Positions 19,398 to 26,667 of a stretch of DNA of 42,559 nt are shown here, one piece after another. Under the pieces are notes generated by a model. That model had not been told where the DNA came from, did not search any database, and saw only the letters and a program-made list of their open reading frames with translations. Source of the stretch: Oscillospiraceae bacterium (GTDB lineage Bacteria; Bacillota; Clostridia; Oscillospirales; Oscillospiraceae); the NCBI GenBank assembly GCA_017405865.1, contig JAFQZN010000031.1:1-42559 (forward strand), read 5' to 3'. Each line of letters starts with the position of its first letter. Position 1 is the stretch's first letter. The translations under genes were made by a program, and so were the position numbers.

Positions 19398-19425
19398 GGT
19401 AACGCATCCTTTCTTTTCCATATAG

Positions 19426-19454
19426 ATTATAGTACAATTTGGTGTGCATTTCAA
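19426..19454 (-). promoter_or_regulatory. Internal promoter ahead of cysK
   Basis: On the minus strand, TTGAAA (19449-19454) overlaps the metY2 stop codon. It is followed by 17 bp and a perfect TATAAT (19426-19431). No copy of the CCTAC-type operator is visible beside it, so cysK and downstream genes may have basal transcription independent of the main operon promoter. Confidence 0.6.
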
Positions 19455-20728
19455 GACGCGAACGCCTGATCCAGATCGGCGATGATGTCGTCGATGTGCT
19501 CCGTGCCGATCGACAGGCGGATCGTATTCTGCCGAATGCCCTGATCGAATAGCTCTTCGTCGTTCAGCTGGCTGTGCGTCGTGGTCGCGGGGTGGATGAC
19601 AAGGGACTTTACGTCTGCGACATTGGCAAGCAGAGAGAAGAGCTTCAGCTTGTCAATGAATTTGTGCGCCTCCGCCGCGCCGCCGCGGATCTCAAACGTG
19701 AAGATCGAGCCGCCGCCGTTCGGGAAGTATTTCTGATAGAGCGCGTGGTCAGGATGATTGGGCAGGGAGGGGTGGTTGACCTTTTCCACCTGCGGGTGTT
19801 TCACCAGATAGTCAATTACCTTTTTGGTGTTTTCCGCGTGGCGCTCTACGCGCAGGGACAGTGTCTCGACCCCCTGCAGCAGCAGGAAGGCTGCGAACGG
19901 GGAGATCGCCGCGCCGGTGTCGCGCAGTAAAATGGCGCGGATGTAGGTGACGAAGGCGGCAGGTCCCGCCGCCTGCACGAAGGAAACGCCGTGGTAGCTC
20001 GGGTTCGGCTCGGCAATGTCGGGAAACTTTCCGCCTGCCGCCCAGTCGAAGTTGCCTGATTCGACGATGATCCCGCCGAGCGTCGTGCCGTGACCGCCGA
20101 GGAACTTCGTCGCCGAGTGGACGACGATGTCCGCGCCGTGCTCGATCGGACGGATCAGATACGGCGTGCCGAAGGTGTTGTCCGCGACGAGGGGAATGCC
20201 GTAGCTGTGGGCAAGCGCGGCAAGCGCGTCGATGTCGGGAATATCGCTGTTCGGGTTGCCGAGCGTTTCAATATAGATCGCTCTCGTATTGTCCTGTATG
20301 GCGGCTTCCACCGCAGCAAGATCGTGAATATCGACGAAGCTCGCGGTGATGCCGAAGCCGGGGAGGGTGTGGGCAAGCAGGTTGTAGCTGCCGCCGTAGA
20401 TTGTCTTCTGCGAGACGATGTGACCGCCGTTTCTGCCGAGCGCTTCGAGCGTGTAGGTGATCGCGGCAGCGCCGGAGGCAAGCGCCAGCGCCGCAGAGCC
20501 GCCTTCGAGCGCGGCGACGCGCTTTTCCAGGACCTCCTGCGTGGAGTTCGTGAGCCTGCCGTAGATGTTGCCTGCGTCGGTCAGCCCGAAGCGGGCTGCG
20601 GCGTGGGCGCAGTCGCGGAAGACATAGGAGGTGGTCGCGTAGATCGGCACCGCGCGGGCGTCGGTCGCGGGGTCGGGCGTTTCCTGCCCCACATGGAGCT
20701 GCAGGGTTTCAAATTTGTAATCAGACAT
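19451..20728 (-). CDS. metY: O-acetylhomoserine/O-acetylserine sulfhydrylase, paralogue 2
   Basis: A second MetY-family PLP enzyme, 425 residues, with Lys208 in [11 protein letters not shown], the SGAAAITYT phosphate loop and the QLHVGQ N-terminus typical of O-acetylhomoserine (thiol)-lyases. It differs from paralogue 1 in many active-site-flanking segments ([13 protein letters not shown] against [13 protein letters not shown]). It heads an operon of cysteine and Fe-S genes. It could supply homocysteine, or take part in sulfide assimilation with O-acetylserine; sequence alone does not settle the substrate. AAAAGGAG precedes ATG 20728. The untranslated leader contains a small cysteine-codon ORF. 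Confidence 0.92.
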   Translation of the reverse strand: MSDYKFETLQLHVGQETPDPATDARAVPIYATTSYVFRDCAHAAARFGLTDAGNIYGRLTNSTQEVLEKRVAALEGGSAALALASGAAAITYTLEALGRNGGHIVSQKTIYGGSYNLLAHTLPGFGITASFVDIHDLAAVEAAIQDNTRAIYIETLGNPNSDIPDIDALAALAHSYGIPLVADNTFGTPYLIRPIEHGADIVVHSATKFLGGHGTTLGGIIVESGNFDWAAGGKFPDIAEPNPSYHGVSFVQAAGPAAFVTYIRAILLRDTGAAISPFAAFLLLQGVETLSLRVERHAENTKKVIDYLVKHPQVEKVNHPSLPNHPDHALYQKYFPNGGGSIFTFEIRGGAAEAHKFIDKLKLFSLLANVADVKSLVIHPATTTHSQLNDEELFDQGIRQNTIRLSIGTEHIDDIIADLDQAFAS

Positions 20729-20764
20729 CGTTCTTCTCCTTTTCGTGACTGGTGTGTGTTGTGA

Positions 20765-20839
20765 TCAGAGTTGACGGCAACATCGCATTCGTCCGAAACG
20801 GAAGTTAGCGCGAACGAGCTGTTCAAACGTGTTTTTCAT
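20765..20839 (-). CDS. Putative cysteine leader peptide (24 codons)
   Basis: A small ORF in the leader of the metY2 operon. It begins MKNTFEQLV and ends GRMRCCRQL, then TGA. Tandem Cys codons (TGT TGC) stand four codons before the end. GTGAGG lies six bases upstream of its ATG. It starts about 40 nt after the predicted transcription start and ends 36 nt before the metY2 start codon. Ribosome stalling when charged tRNA-Cys is scarce would be a logical control for a cysteine operon. I do not see an intrinsic terminator hairpin between it and metY2, so any mechanism would be Rho- or translation-based. Expression is unproven. Confidence 0.5.
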   Translation of the reverse strand: MKNTFEQLVRANFRFGRMRCCRQL

Positions 20840-20862
20840 AAGCTGCCTCACTTGGAAAAATA

Positions 20863-20885
20863 AAACCTACCTTGCGGGTAGGTTT
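20863..20885. promoter_or_regulatory. Operator 2 of the sulfur/Fe-S operon
   Basis: Perfect palindrome with 9-bp arms AAACCTACC and GGTAGGTTT around TTGCG. It lies immediately downstream of the -10 box, covering the predicted transcription start, a classic repressor position. It shares AAACCTAC, TTG and TAGGT at identical spacing with the upstream copy at 20899-20921. The Rrf2-type regulator encoded at the end of the operon is the obvious candidate ligand. Confidence 0.7.
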
Positions 20886-20914
20886 ACGATAGCATAAAAA
20901 ACCTACTTTGTCAA
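20886..20914 (-). promoter_or_regulatory. Promoter of the metY2-cysK-nifS-nifU-mnmA-rrf2 operon
   Basis: On the minus strand, TTGACA (20909-20914, perfect), 17 bp, TATCGT (20886-20891). The -35 lies inside operator 1 and the start site lies inside operator 2. Confidence 0.75.
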
Positions 20915-20921
20915 TAGGTAG
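20899..20921. promoter_or_regulatory. Operator 1 of the sulfur/Fe-S operon
   Basis: AAACCTAC and TAGGTAG flank the -35 hexamer. The first 21 bases align without gaps with operator 2, with differences confined to the centre. Centre-to-centre distance is 36 bp, about 3.4 helical turns. Confidence 0.65.
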
Positions 20922-20932
20922 TTAGCAATTTA

Positions 20933-20946
20933 TGGAAAATTTTCCA
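20933..20946. promoter_or_regulatory. 14-bp perfect palindrome between divergent promoters
   Basis: TGGAAAATTTTCCA is perfectly self-complementary. It lies between the divergent sulfur-operon and thyA promoters, about 18 bp upstream of the former -35 and 25 bp upstream of the latter. It may be an operator or an AT-rich upstream element; no known site is recognised. Confidence 0.35.
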
Positions 20947-20971
20947 AACCGCAGGCAGAGCCGCTGCGTGA

Positions 20972-21000
20972 TTGACTTTTCCGCCCGGATTTGCTATGCT
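20972..21000 (+). promoter_or_regulatory. thyA-folA promoter
   Basis: TTGACT (20972-20977), 17 bp, TATGCT (20995-21000). Transcription would start near 21007, leaving a leader of only about 10 nt before the ATG at 21017, so the start is either nearly leaderless or the promoter call is shifted. Confidence 0.6.
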
Positions 21001-21016
21001 GTTATGGGTGATGAAC

Positions 21017-21847
21017 ATGAGTTACGCAGATAAAGTATACATTGAAACCTGCAAAAAAATATTGACGCAGGGCGTCTGGGACACCGACCGCGCCGTGCGT
21101 CCGCATTGGGAGGACGGGACTCCCGCGCATACGGTCAAATGCTTCGGCGTCGTCAACCGCTACGACCTGCGCAGGGAATTTCCGATCATGACCCTGCGCC
21201 GCACGTATTATAAATCCTGCATCGACGAGCTTTTGTGGATCTGGCAGAAGAAGTCCAACAACGTCCACGATCTCAAAAGCCACATCTGGGACAGCTGGGC
21301 GGACGAAAGCGGCTCGATCGGCAAGGCGTACGGCTATCAGCTCGGCGTGAAGCACCAATATCCCGAGGGGCAGTTCGATCAGGTCGACCGCGTTCTGTAC
21401 GACCTCAAGCACAATCCCGCCAGCCGCCGCATTATGACCAACCTCTACAATTTCAGCGATCTCAATGAAATGGCGCTCTATCCCTGCGCCTATTCGATGA
21501 CCTTCAACGTCAGCGGCAACACCCTCAACGCCATCCTCAATCAGCGCTCGCAGGACATGCTGACGGCGAACAACTGGAACGTCGTCCAGTACGCTGTTCT
21601 GGTTCACATGATGGCGCAGGTGAGCGGGCTGGAGGCAGGGGAACTGGTGCACGTGATCGCCGACTGCCACATCTACGACCGCCACGTGCCGATGGTCGAG
21701 CGCATGCTGGAGCTTGAGCCGTACGAGGCGCCGAGATTTTATGTAAACCAAGACGTGAAGGACTTCTACGACTTCAAGGTGGAGGATTTCCGCATCGAGG
21801 GGTATCAATACCATGAATTCAAAGAAAAGATCCCCGTCGCCATTTGA
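21017..21847 (+). CDS. thyA: Thymidylate synthase ThyA
   Basis: Converts dUMP to dTMP with methylene-tetrahydrofolate, releasing dihydrofolate. The 276 residues contain catalytic Cys157 in YPCAYS, the dUMP-phosphate Arg pair in NPASRRIMTNLYN and NQRSQDML, and the C-terminal IPVAI. The start MSYADK at 21017 matches close relatives as I recall them and has GGGTG six bases upstream; ATG 21011 would add two residues. It is followed by folA after 9 bp, the standard pairing because the reaction oxidises folate. Confidence 0.96.
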   Translation: MSYADKVYIETCKKILTQGVWDTDRAVRPHWEDGTPAHTVKCFGVVNRYDLRREFPIMTLRRTYYKSCIDELLWIWQKKSNNVHDLKSHIWDSWADESGSIGKAYGYQLGVKHQYPEGQFDQVDRVLYDLKHNPASRRIMTNLYNFSDLNEMALYPCAYSMTFNVSGNTLNAILNQRSQDMLTANNWNVVQYAVLVHMMAQVSGLEAGELVHVIADCHIYDRHVPMVERMLELEPYEAPRFYVNQDVKDFYDFKVEDFRIEGYQYHEFKEKIPVAI

Positions 21848-21856
21848 GGCAGCGCC

Positions 21857-22354
21857 ATGATCGCGATTGTGAACGTGACCCCGGACTGGGGCATCGGGAA
21901 GGACGGGCGTCTGCTCGTCGCAGTCAAGGACGATCTGAAACGCTTCCGCCGATTGACGGAGGGGAAGACTGTGATTTACGGACGCAAGACGCTTTCGACC
22001 TTCCCGGGCGGGAAGCCGCTGAAGAACCGTCGCAATCTGATCCTGTCGGGCATACGCGGCTATGCGGTCGAGGGCGCGGAGGTCTGCCGCAGCGTCGAAG
22101 AGGTCATGGAGAGGATCAAAGACACGCCGTCCGATGAGGTCTTTCTGATCGGCGGAGCAAGCGTCTACCGGCAGCTTTTGCCGTACTGCGAGCGCGCTTT
22201 CGTCACGATGACCTACACGCAGGAAGACGCGGACAGCTTTTTCCCTGATCTGGACGCGCTGCCCGACTGGGAGCAGGTCGCCGCTTCCGAGCATATGGAA
22301 GAAAACGGCGTCACCTACCGGTACATAGATTATGTAAACCACGATACAGAATAA
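21857..22354 (+). CDS. folA: Dihydrofolate reductase
   Basis: Reduces dihydrofolate to tetrahydrofolate with NADPH, recycling the ThyA product. The 165-residue protein starts MIAIVNVTPDWGIGKDG and has the catalytic acid at Asp26 (KDDLKRF). The NADPH-binding segments VIYGRKTLSTFPG and FLIGGASVYRQLLPYC are present. The ribosome site is weak (GAGGCAGC), in keeping with coupling to thyA nine bases upstream. Confidence 0.95.
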   Translation: MIAIVNVTPDWGIGKDGRLLVAVKDDLKRFRRLTEGKTVIYGRKTLSTFPGGKPLKNRRNLILSGIRGYAVEGAEVCRSVEEVMERIKDTPSDEVFLIGGASVYRQLLPYCERAFVTMTYTQEDADSFFPDLDALPDWEQVAASEHMEENGVTYRYIDYVNHDTE

Positions 22355-22388
22355 AAATTGCCGGCGGGTTTTCCCGCCGGCAATTTTT
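22353..22388. terminator. Bidirectional terminator between folA and gdhA
   Basis: Perfect 16-bp arms AAAAATTGCCGGCGGG and CCCGCCGGCAATTTTT with a TTTT loop, starting at the folA stop codon. It serves the convergent thyA-folA and serC-serA-gdhA transcripts. Confidence 0.9.
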
Positions 22389-22404
22389 ACGATTCGAGCC
22401 GAGA

Positions 22405-23754
22405 TCAGAACACGCCCTGCTCCATCATGGCGGTGGCGACCTTCTTGAAGCCAGCGATATTCGCGCCGGCGACCAGATCGTAGCCCAGACCGTATTCCTT
22501 CGCAGCCTCTGCAGAGACGCGGTGGATGGTCTCCATCATGCGGTGCAGCTGCGCGTCGACCTCTTCGGACGACCAAACCAGACGCTCGGAGTTCTGCGCC
22601 ATTTCCAGCGCAGACACGCCGACGCCGCCGGCGTTGACCGCCTTCGACGGCGCAACGATCAGGTGCTTCTGCTGACGCAGGAAAGCAAGCGCGTCGTTGG
22701 TGGTCGGCATGTTGGCGACCTCGATGTAGTACTTCGCGCCGCAGGCGGCGATCTTCTCGGCGGATTCCATCTTCACGTCGTTCTGCATGGCAGACGGCAT
22801 GACGATGTCGACCTTGACGCCCCAGGGCTTCTCGCCGGGGAAGAACTGCACACCGAACTTATCGGCGTAGTCCTGCACACGGTTGCGGTTGGAGTTGCGC
22901 ATTTCGACGAGGTATTCGATCTTCTCTTCGGTGGTAACGCCGTCGGGATCGTAGACGTAGCCGTCCGGACCGGACAGGGTGACGACCTTCGCGCCGAGCT
23001 GGGTTGCCTTCTTGCAGATGCCCCAAGTGACGTTGCCAAAGCCTGCGCAGGCGATGGTCTTGCCCTTGATGTCCTCGCCCTCATGCTTGAGGACCTCGTT
23101 CAGATAGTACACTGCGCCGTAGCCGGTCGCTTCCGGACGGATCAGAGAGCCGCCGTAGGTCAGACCCTTGCCGGTGAGAACGCCGTTCTCCCAAACGCCC
23201 TTGAGTCTGCGGTACTGGCCGAACAGGTAGCCGATCTCACGGCCGCCGACGCCCATATCGCCTGCCGGAACGTCGATGTCCGGCCCGATATAGCGGTACA
23301 GCGCGGTCATGAAGCTCTGGCAGAAGCGCATGATCTCTGCGTCGGACTTGCCGGTGGGATCGAAGTCGGAACCGCCCTTGCCGCCGCCGATGGGAAGACC
23401 CGTCAGCGCATTCTTGAAAATCTGCTCAAAGCCGAGGAATTTGATGATGCCGGGATAGACGTTCTTCTGGAAGCGCAGGCCGCCCTTGTACGGGCCGATC
23501 GCGCCGTTGAACTGGCAGCGGTAGCCGGTGTTGGTGTGGTAGGCGCCGTTGTCGTCCATCCAGACGACGCGGAAGGTGAACATCCGCTCCGGCTCGACGA
23601 TGCGGTTCAGAAGGTCGGCCTTCTCGTACTCGGGATGCGCGTCGATGACGGGACCGAGGGAGGAGAGGACCTCCTCGACGGTCTGCACGAACTCGGGCTC
23701 GGAGGCGTGCTTGGCTTTGACGTTTGCAATGACACTTTCAATATACGCGTTCAT
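22405..23754 (-). CDS. gdhA: NADP-type glutamate dehydrogenase
   Basis: Reversible reductive amination of 2-oxoglutarate, the main ammonia-assimilating step and a donor of glutamate to SerC. The 449-residue length and sequence fit the hexameric class I family: substrate lysines in GPYKGGLRF (Lys90) and GGGKGGSDFDP (Lys126), DVPAGDMGVG, and the dinucleotide fold from about residue 235 (ACAGFGNVTWG). The Rossmann acidic residue pattern (LSGPDGYVYD) favours NADP(H). AAAGGAG precedes ATG 23754. It follows serA by 12 bp. Confidence 0.96.
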   Translation of the reverse strand: MNAYIESVIANVKAKHASEPEFVQTVEEVLSSLGPVIDAHPEYEKADLLNRIVEPERMFTFRVVWMDDNGAYHTNTGYRCQFNGAIGPYKGGLRFQKNVYPGIIKFLGFEQIFKNALTGLPIGGGKGGSDFDPTGKSDAEIMRFCQSFMTALYRYIGPDIDVPAGDMGVGGREIGYLFGQYRRLKGVWENGVLTGKGLTYGGSLIRPEATGYGAVYYLNEVLKHEGEDIKGKTIACAGFGNVTWGICKKATQLGAKVVTLSGPDGYVYDPDGVTTEEKIEYLVEMRNSNRNRVQDYADKFGVQFFPGEKPWGVKVDIVMPSAMQNDVKMESAEKIAACGAKYYIEVANMPTTNDALAFLRQQKHLIVAPSKAVNAGGVGVSALEMAQNSERLVWSSEEVDAQLHRMMETIHRVSAEAAKEYGLGYDLVAGANIAGFKKVATAMMEQGVF

Positions 23755-23766
23755 ATCCGTTCTCCT

Positions 23767-24672
23767 TTAGAAGTTTTCGATGATGGAAACGATCTCGGTG
23801 CCGATGCGCTTCTGGGCTTCCTGCGTCGCTGCGCCGATGTGCGGTGTGCAGGATACCATCGGGTGGCTGTAGAGCGCCTTGTTGGTCGACGGCTCGCTTG
23901 CCCAGACGTCCAGACCGGCGGCGCGGACCTTGCCGCTTTCCAGCGCGGCAAGCAGAGCGTCCTCGTCGACGTTGGTGCCGCGGGAGGTGTTGATGATGCA
24001 GACGCCGTCCTTCATCTTCGCGATGTTCTCGGCGCTGATCAGCGCGCCGCCGTCCACTGCGGGAGCGTGGACGCTGATGAAATCGGACTTTGCAAGCAGC
24101 TCATCCATCTCGACGTACGGAATGCCCATTTGCTCCTCGATGCCGGGGATGTGGAAGATATCGAACGCGATGACGTCCATGCCGATCGCCTTCGCCATTG
24201 CGCCGAGGTGCTGGCCGATACGGCCGAAGCCGACGATGCCGAGGGTCTTGCCCTGCAGCTCGATGCCCTTGCCGTAGGCCTTCTTTTCCCACTTGTCCTC
24301 GCGCATGGTCGCGCCGGCAATGGAGATGTAGCGGGCGCAGGCGAACATGTGCGCCATGGCCAGCTCGGCAACGGACTGGGAGGAGGCCTTCGGGGTGTTG
24401 CGGACGGCGATGCCGTTGGCCTCTGCATACTTGACGTCGATATTGTCAACGCCGACGCCGCCGCGGATGATGAGCTTCAGCTTGCCGCCCTTGGCTTCGT
24501 CGATGTGATTGGCACGGACCTTGGTCTTGGAGCGAACGACGACGGCGTCGAAGTCGCGCAGCGCTGCGCCGAGCTGATCCGGCTCATAGAACTGCTCAAC
24601 GACCTCGTGACCCTTCGCCTGCAGCGCGGCGATGGCGGACTTGTCCATTCCGTCAGTAACAAGAATACGCAT
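23767..24672 (-). CDS. serA: D-3-phosphoglycerate dehydrogenase (short form)
   Basis: First step of serine synthesis, oxidising 3-phosphoglycerate. The 301 residues hold the NAD-binding GFGRIG motif (Gly148, Gly150, Gly153), Asp171 marking NAD preference, and the catalytic Arg231 (NTSRG), Glu260 and His278 (TPHIGA). The ACT regulatory domain of longer SerA proteins is absent, so serine feedback by that route is not expected. The neighbours serC upstream and gdhA downstream support this over other 2-hydroxyacid dehydrogenases. AAAGGAG precedes ATG 24672. Confidence 0.92.
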   Translation of the reverse strand: MRILVTDGMDKSAIAALQAKGHEVVEQFYEPDQLGAALRDFDAVVVRSKTKVRANHIDEAKGGKLKLIIRGGVGVDNIDVKYAEANGIAVRNTPKASSQSVAELAMAHMFACARYISIAGATMREDKWEKKAYGKGIELQGKTLGIVGFGRIGQHLGAMAKAIGMDVIAFDIFHIPGIEEQMGIPYVEMDELLAKSDFISVHAPAVDGGALISAENIAKMKDGVCIINTSRGTNVDEDALLAALESGKVRAAGLDVWASEPSTNKALYSHPMVSCTPHIGAATQEAQKRIGTEIVSIIENF

Positions 24673-24714
24673 AAAAAATCTCCTTTATCAATTATTCGTT
24701 AGTACACACTGCAA

Positions 24715-24732
24715 GGGCGGCTCTTGCCGCCC
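24715..24732 (-). other. Stem-loop in the serC-serA gap
   Basis: GGGCGGC and GCCGCCC arms around a 4-nt loop in the 78-bp gap. No U tract follows on the minus strand, so it is more likely a processing or stability element, or a weak attenuator, than a full terminator. Confidence 0.4.
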
Positions 24733-24750
24733 TCACAGAAGTTGACTGAA

Positions 24751-25833
24751 TCAGTGCTCCGCCTCGAATTTCTTCAGGCAGTCGACCAGCGCGATCACGC
24801 CGTCGATCGGCATGGCGTTGTAAACAGAGGCGCGCAGACCGCCGACGGACTTGTGCCCCTTGAGGTTCTCAAAGCCTGCCTTCTTGGTGTAGGCGATGAC
24901 CTCGGCGTCCAGATCGGGGTCGCCGGTGACGAACGGGATGTTCATCAGGCTGCGGTCCTCGGGAACGACCGTGCCCTTGAAGAGCTTGGACTGGTCGAGG
25001 AAGTCGTAGAAGACCTTTGCCTTCTCAATATTGATCCTCTCCATCGCTTCCAGACCGCCGATCTTCTTGAGGTACTTGAAGACCTTGCCGCAAACGTAGA
25101 TCGCCCAACAGTTTGGGGTGTTGTACATGGAGCCGTTGTCGGCGTGGATCTTATACTGCAGATAGACGGGAAGATCGGTCAGATCGTCGCGGATGAGGTC
25201 CTCGCGGATGATGACAATGGCAAGACCCGCCGGGCCGATGTTCTTCTGCACACCGCCGTAGATCACGCCGTAGTCGGAGACGTTGCAGGGCTTGGAGAGG
25301 AACATGGAGGACTGGTCGGAGACGAGGACGTGACCCTTGGTGTTCGGGAGCTTGTTCCACGTCACGCCGTGGATCGTCTCGTTCTCGCAGATGTAAACGT
25401 AGTCGGTGTCCTCGGGGATGTCCAGATCGGAGCAGTCGGGGATGTAGGTATAGTTCTTATCCTTGGAGGAGGCGGCGACGATGACCTCACCGACCTTCTT
25501 CGCCTCGGCGATCGCCTTCTTGGACCATGCGCCGGTCTCGATGTAGACGGCCTTGCCGTTCTTCATCAGGTTCATCGGGATCATGGAGAACTGCAGGGTC
25601 GCGCCGCCCTGAAGGAAGAGCACCTTGTAGTTGTCGGGAATGCCCATCAGATCGCGCAGATCCTGCTCGGCTTCGTCGATGATCTGCTGATAGACCTTGG
25701 AGCGGTGGGACATTTCCATGACGCACATGCCGGAGCCTCTGTAGTTCATCATTTCATCGCGGATTTCCTCGAGCACTTCTTCGGGCATGGTAGCGGGACC
25801 TGCAGAGAAATTGTAGGTACGGTTGTATTTCAT
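24751..25833 (-). CDS. serC: Phosphoserine aminotransferase
   Basis: Second step of serine synthesis: transfers the amino group from glutamate to 3-phosphohydroxypyruvate. The 360 residues start YNFSAGPATMP, with PLP-binding Lys197 in YGGVQKNIGPAG and FLQGGATLQF as cofactor loop, all family hallmarks. An open extension upstream to 26058 runs through the promoter and is not coding. The start is fixed by AGGAGG before ATG 25833. It probably opens the serC-serA-gdhA transcript. Confidence 0.96.
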   Translation of the reverse strand: MKYNRTYNFSAGPATMPEEVLEEIRDEMMNYRGSGMCVMEMSHRSKVYQQIIDEAEQDLRDLMGIPDNYKVLFLQGGATLQFSMIPMNLMKNGKAVYIETGAWSKKAIAEAKKVGEVIVAASSKDKNYTYIPDCSDLDIPEDTDYVYICENETIHGVTWNKLPNTKGHVLVSDQSSMFLSKPCNVSDYGVIYGGVQKNIGPAGLAIVIIREDLIRDDLTDLPVYLQYKIHADNGSMYNTPNCWAIYVCGKVFKYLKKIGGLEAMERINIEKAKVFYDFLDQSKLFKGTVVPEDRSLMNIPFVTGDPDLDAEVIAYTKKAGFENLKGHKSVGGLRASVYNAMPIDGVIALVDCLKKFEAEH

Positions 25834-25855
25834 ATACGGTATCCTCCTGTATTTT

Positions 25856-25868
25856 TGGGCATCCTGCC
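25856..25868 (-). other. Small hairpin in the serC leader
   Basis: GGGCA and TGCCC arms around three bases, lying between the predicted transcription start (about 25875) and the AGGAGG ribosome site. It is too small to be a riboswitch. Confidence 0.3.
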
Positions 25869-25881
25869 CATTTATAATATC

Positions 25882-25910
25882 AGTATACGCCATCGGGCGG
25901 AAATAATCAA
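25882..25910 (-). promoter_or_regulatory. serC-serA-gdhA promoter
   Basis: On the minus strand, TTGATT (25905-25910), 17 bp, TATACT (25882-25887). The predicted leader is about 42 nt, leaving no room for a T-box. Confidence 0.7.
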
Positions 25911-26052
25911 CCGCAAAAAACGCAAAAGAGGGACAAAAAGCCGGAAAACCGTGCGGAATTGAAAAATCGGGATTTCGCACAATTTCAAGGCGGAAAATTG
26001 TAAGGTTTGACAGAGAAAAGCGGCGTGAGTTAAAGCGAACCGCGTTCCAGCC

Positions 26053-26181
26053 TGTCATTGCTGCGGAGTCAGCCGTGGCAATCTGTGCGTATCGACATGG
26101 GGCGCTTTCTCAGAATACGGGACAGATGCCATACCTGCGACGGACAGATTCCCTCGCCGATTTCATCGGCGGGGAATGACA
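26053..26181. repeat. Dispersed palindromic repeat, copy C (129 bp)
   Basis: Begins TGTCATTGC and ends GGGGAATGACA, with the shared centre GGCAATCTGTGCGTATCGACATGG, quoted here in part as GGCAATCTGTG, then CCATACCTGCGACGGACAGATTCCC (quoted as CCATACCTGC). The right hairpin is CGCCGAttTCATCGGCG-like. It lies in the 496-bp gap between serC and spoIIID. Downstream, 26210-26275 holds a degraded related half-unit (GACAGATTGTACCC and GGGGTACGCCATATCCGTGC). A weak rightward promoter-like pair (TTGACA 26007-26012, TTAAAG 26030-26035) precedes it. Confidence 0.7.
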
Positions 26182-26293
26182 CACTGGGTGGGCTTGCAGT
26201 GTAAACGATGCAGTTCCTAATCCTGCGACGACAGATTGTACCCGCAATACCCGCAAGGGGTACGCCATATCCGTGCCTCGGAAAACGCACAAT

Positions 26294-26323
26294 GCCGCAA
26301 GGTCGGGAAACCGACCCTGCGGC
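26294..26323 (-). terminator. Stem-loop downstream of spoIIID
   Basis: GCCGCA-A-GGTCGG and CCGACC-C-TGCGGC arms around a GAAA loop, just past the spoIIID stop codon. On the minus strand it is followed by ATTGTGCGTTTT, a weak U tract. Confidence 0.55.
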
Positions 26324-26329
26324 TGCTTG

Positions 26330-26578
26330 CTATACGCCCCGGTACTTTCGGCGGGTGGCGAGGCCGCCCCGGATATGGCGCTCTGCCTTATTCTGCTCCA
26401 GTACCTCCTTGACCTGCAGGTAGAGTGGCCGGTTGCAGTGCGGCAGACGCTCGCTCAAATCCTTATGTACGGTGGACTTCGAGATCCCGAACTGCTTTGC
26501 CGCAGCGCGGACCGTCGCTTGATTTTCGATGATGTACACAGCCAAATCACAGGCTCGCTGCTCAATGGTTTGCCTCAT
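26330..26578 (-). CDS. spoIIID: Sporulation regulator SpoIIID
   Basis: Mother-cell DNA-binding protein that, with sigma-E, activates and represses genes of mid-sporulation. The 82-residue protein contains the helix-turn-helix TVRAAAKQFGISKSTVHKDL (about 22-41) and the following ERLP and HIRGGLATRRKY segments that characterise SpoIIID. AAGGAGGTC gives a strong ribosome site for ATG 26578. It is monocistronic here. Its presence is the best single sign in the window that the organism forms endospores. Confidence 0.95.
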   Translation of the reverse strand: MRQTIEQRACDLAVYIIENQATVRAAAKQFGISKSTVHKDLSERLPHCNRPLYLQVKEVLEQNKAERHIRGGLATRRKYRGV

Positions 26579-26581
26579 GTG

Positions 26582-26629
26582 CCTGACCTCCTTCGCTGTG
26601 TGTCCGAAACAGTCTATGCGAAGGTCAGG
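26582..26629. repeat. Inverted repeat upstream of spoIIID
   Basis: On the plus strand CCTGACC-TCC-TTCGC (26582-26596) pairs with GCGAA-GGTCAGG (26618-26629), leaving a 3-base bulge. The proximal arm contains the spoIIID Shine-Dalgarno sequence. If the transcript begins upstream of both arms, the hairpin would hide the ribosome site; if it begins at the candidate sigma-E promoter, the repeat can act only as DNA. Confidence 0.5.
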
Positions 26630-26639
26630 AGGGAAATTC
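26611..26639 (-). promoter_or_regulatory. Candidate sigma-E-type promoter of spoIIID
   Basis: On the minus strand, GAATTTC (26633-26639), 14 bp, CATAGACT (26611-26618). The -10 matches CATACAMT at 7 of 8 positions and the -35 matches KMATATT at 5 of 7. spoIIID is sigma-E dependent in Bacillus subtilis, which makes this plausible. The match was found by eye. Confidence 0.4.
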
Positions 26640-26667
26640 CGAAAAGCGTTCTATCGGCAAATCATGT

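Noticed and set aside
25834-25910. T-box or other riboswitch before serC
   Set aside because: The predicted leader is only about 42 nt and holds one 5-bp hairpin.
25834-26058. N-terminal extension of SerC
   Set aside because: The extra 75 codons contain the promoter; the family start YNFSAGP follows directly after a strong ribosome site at 25833.
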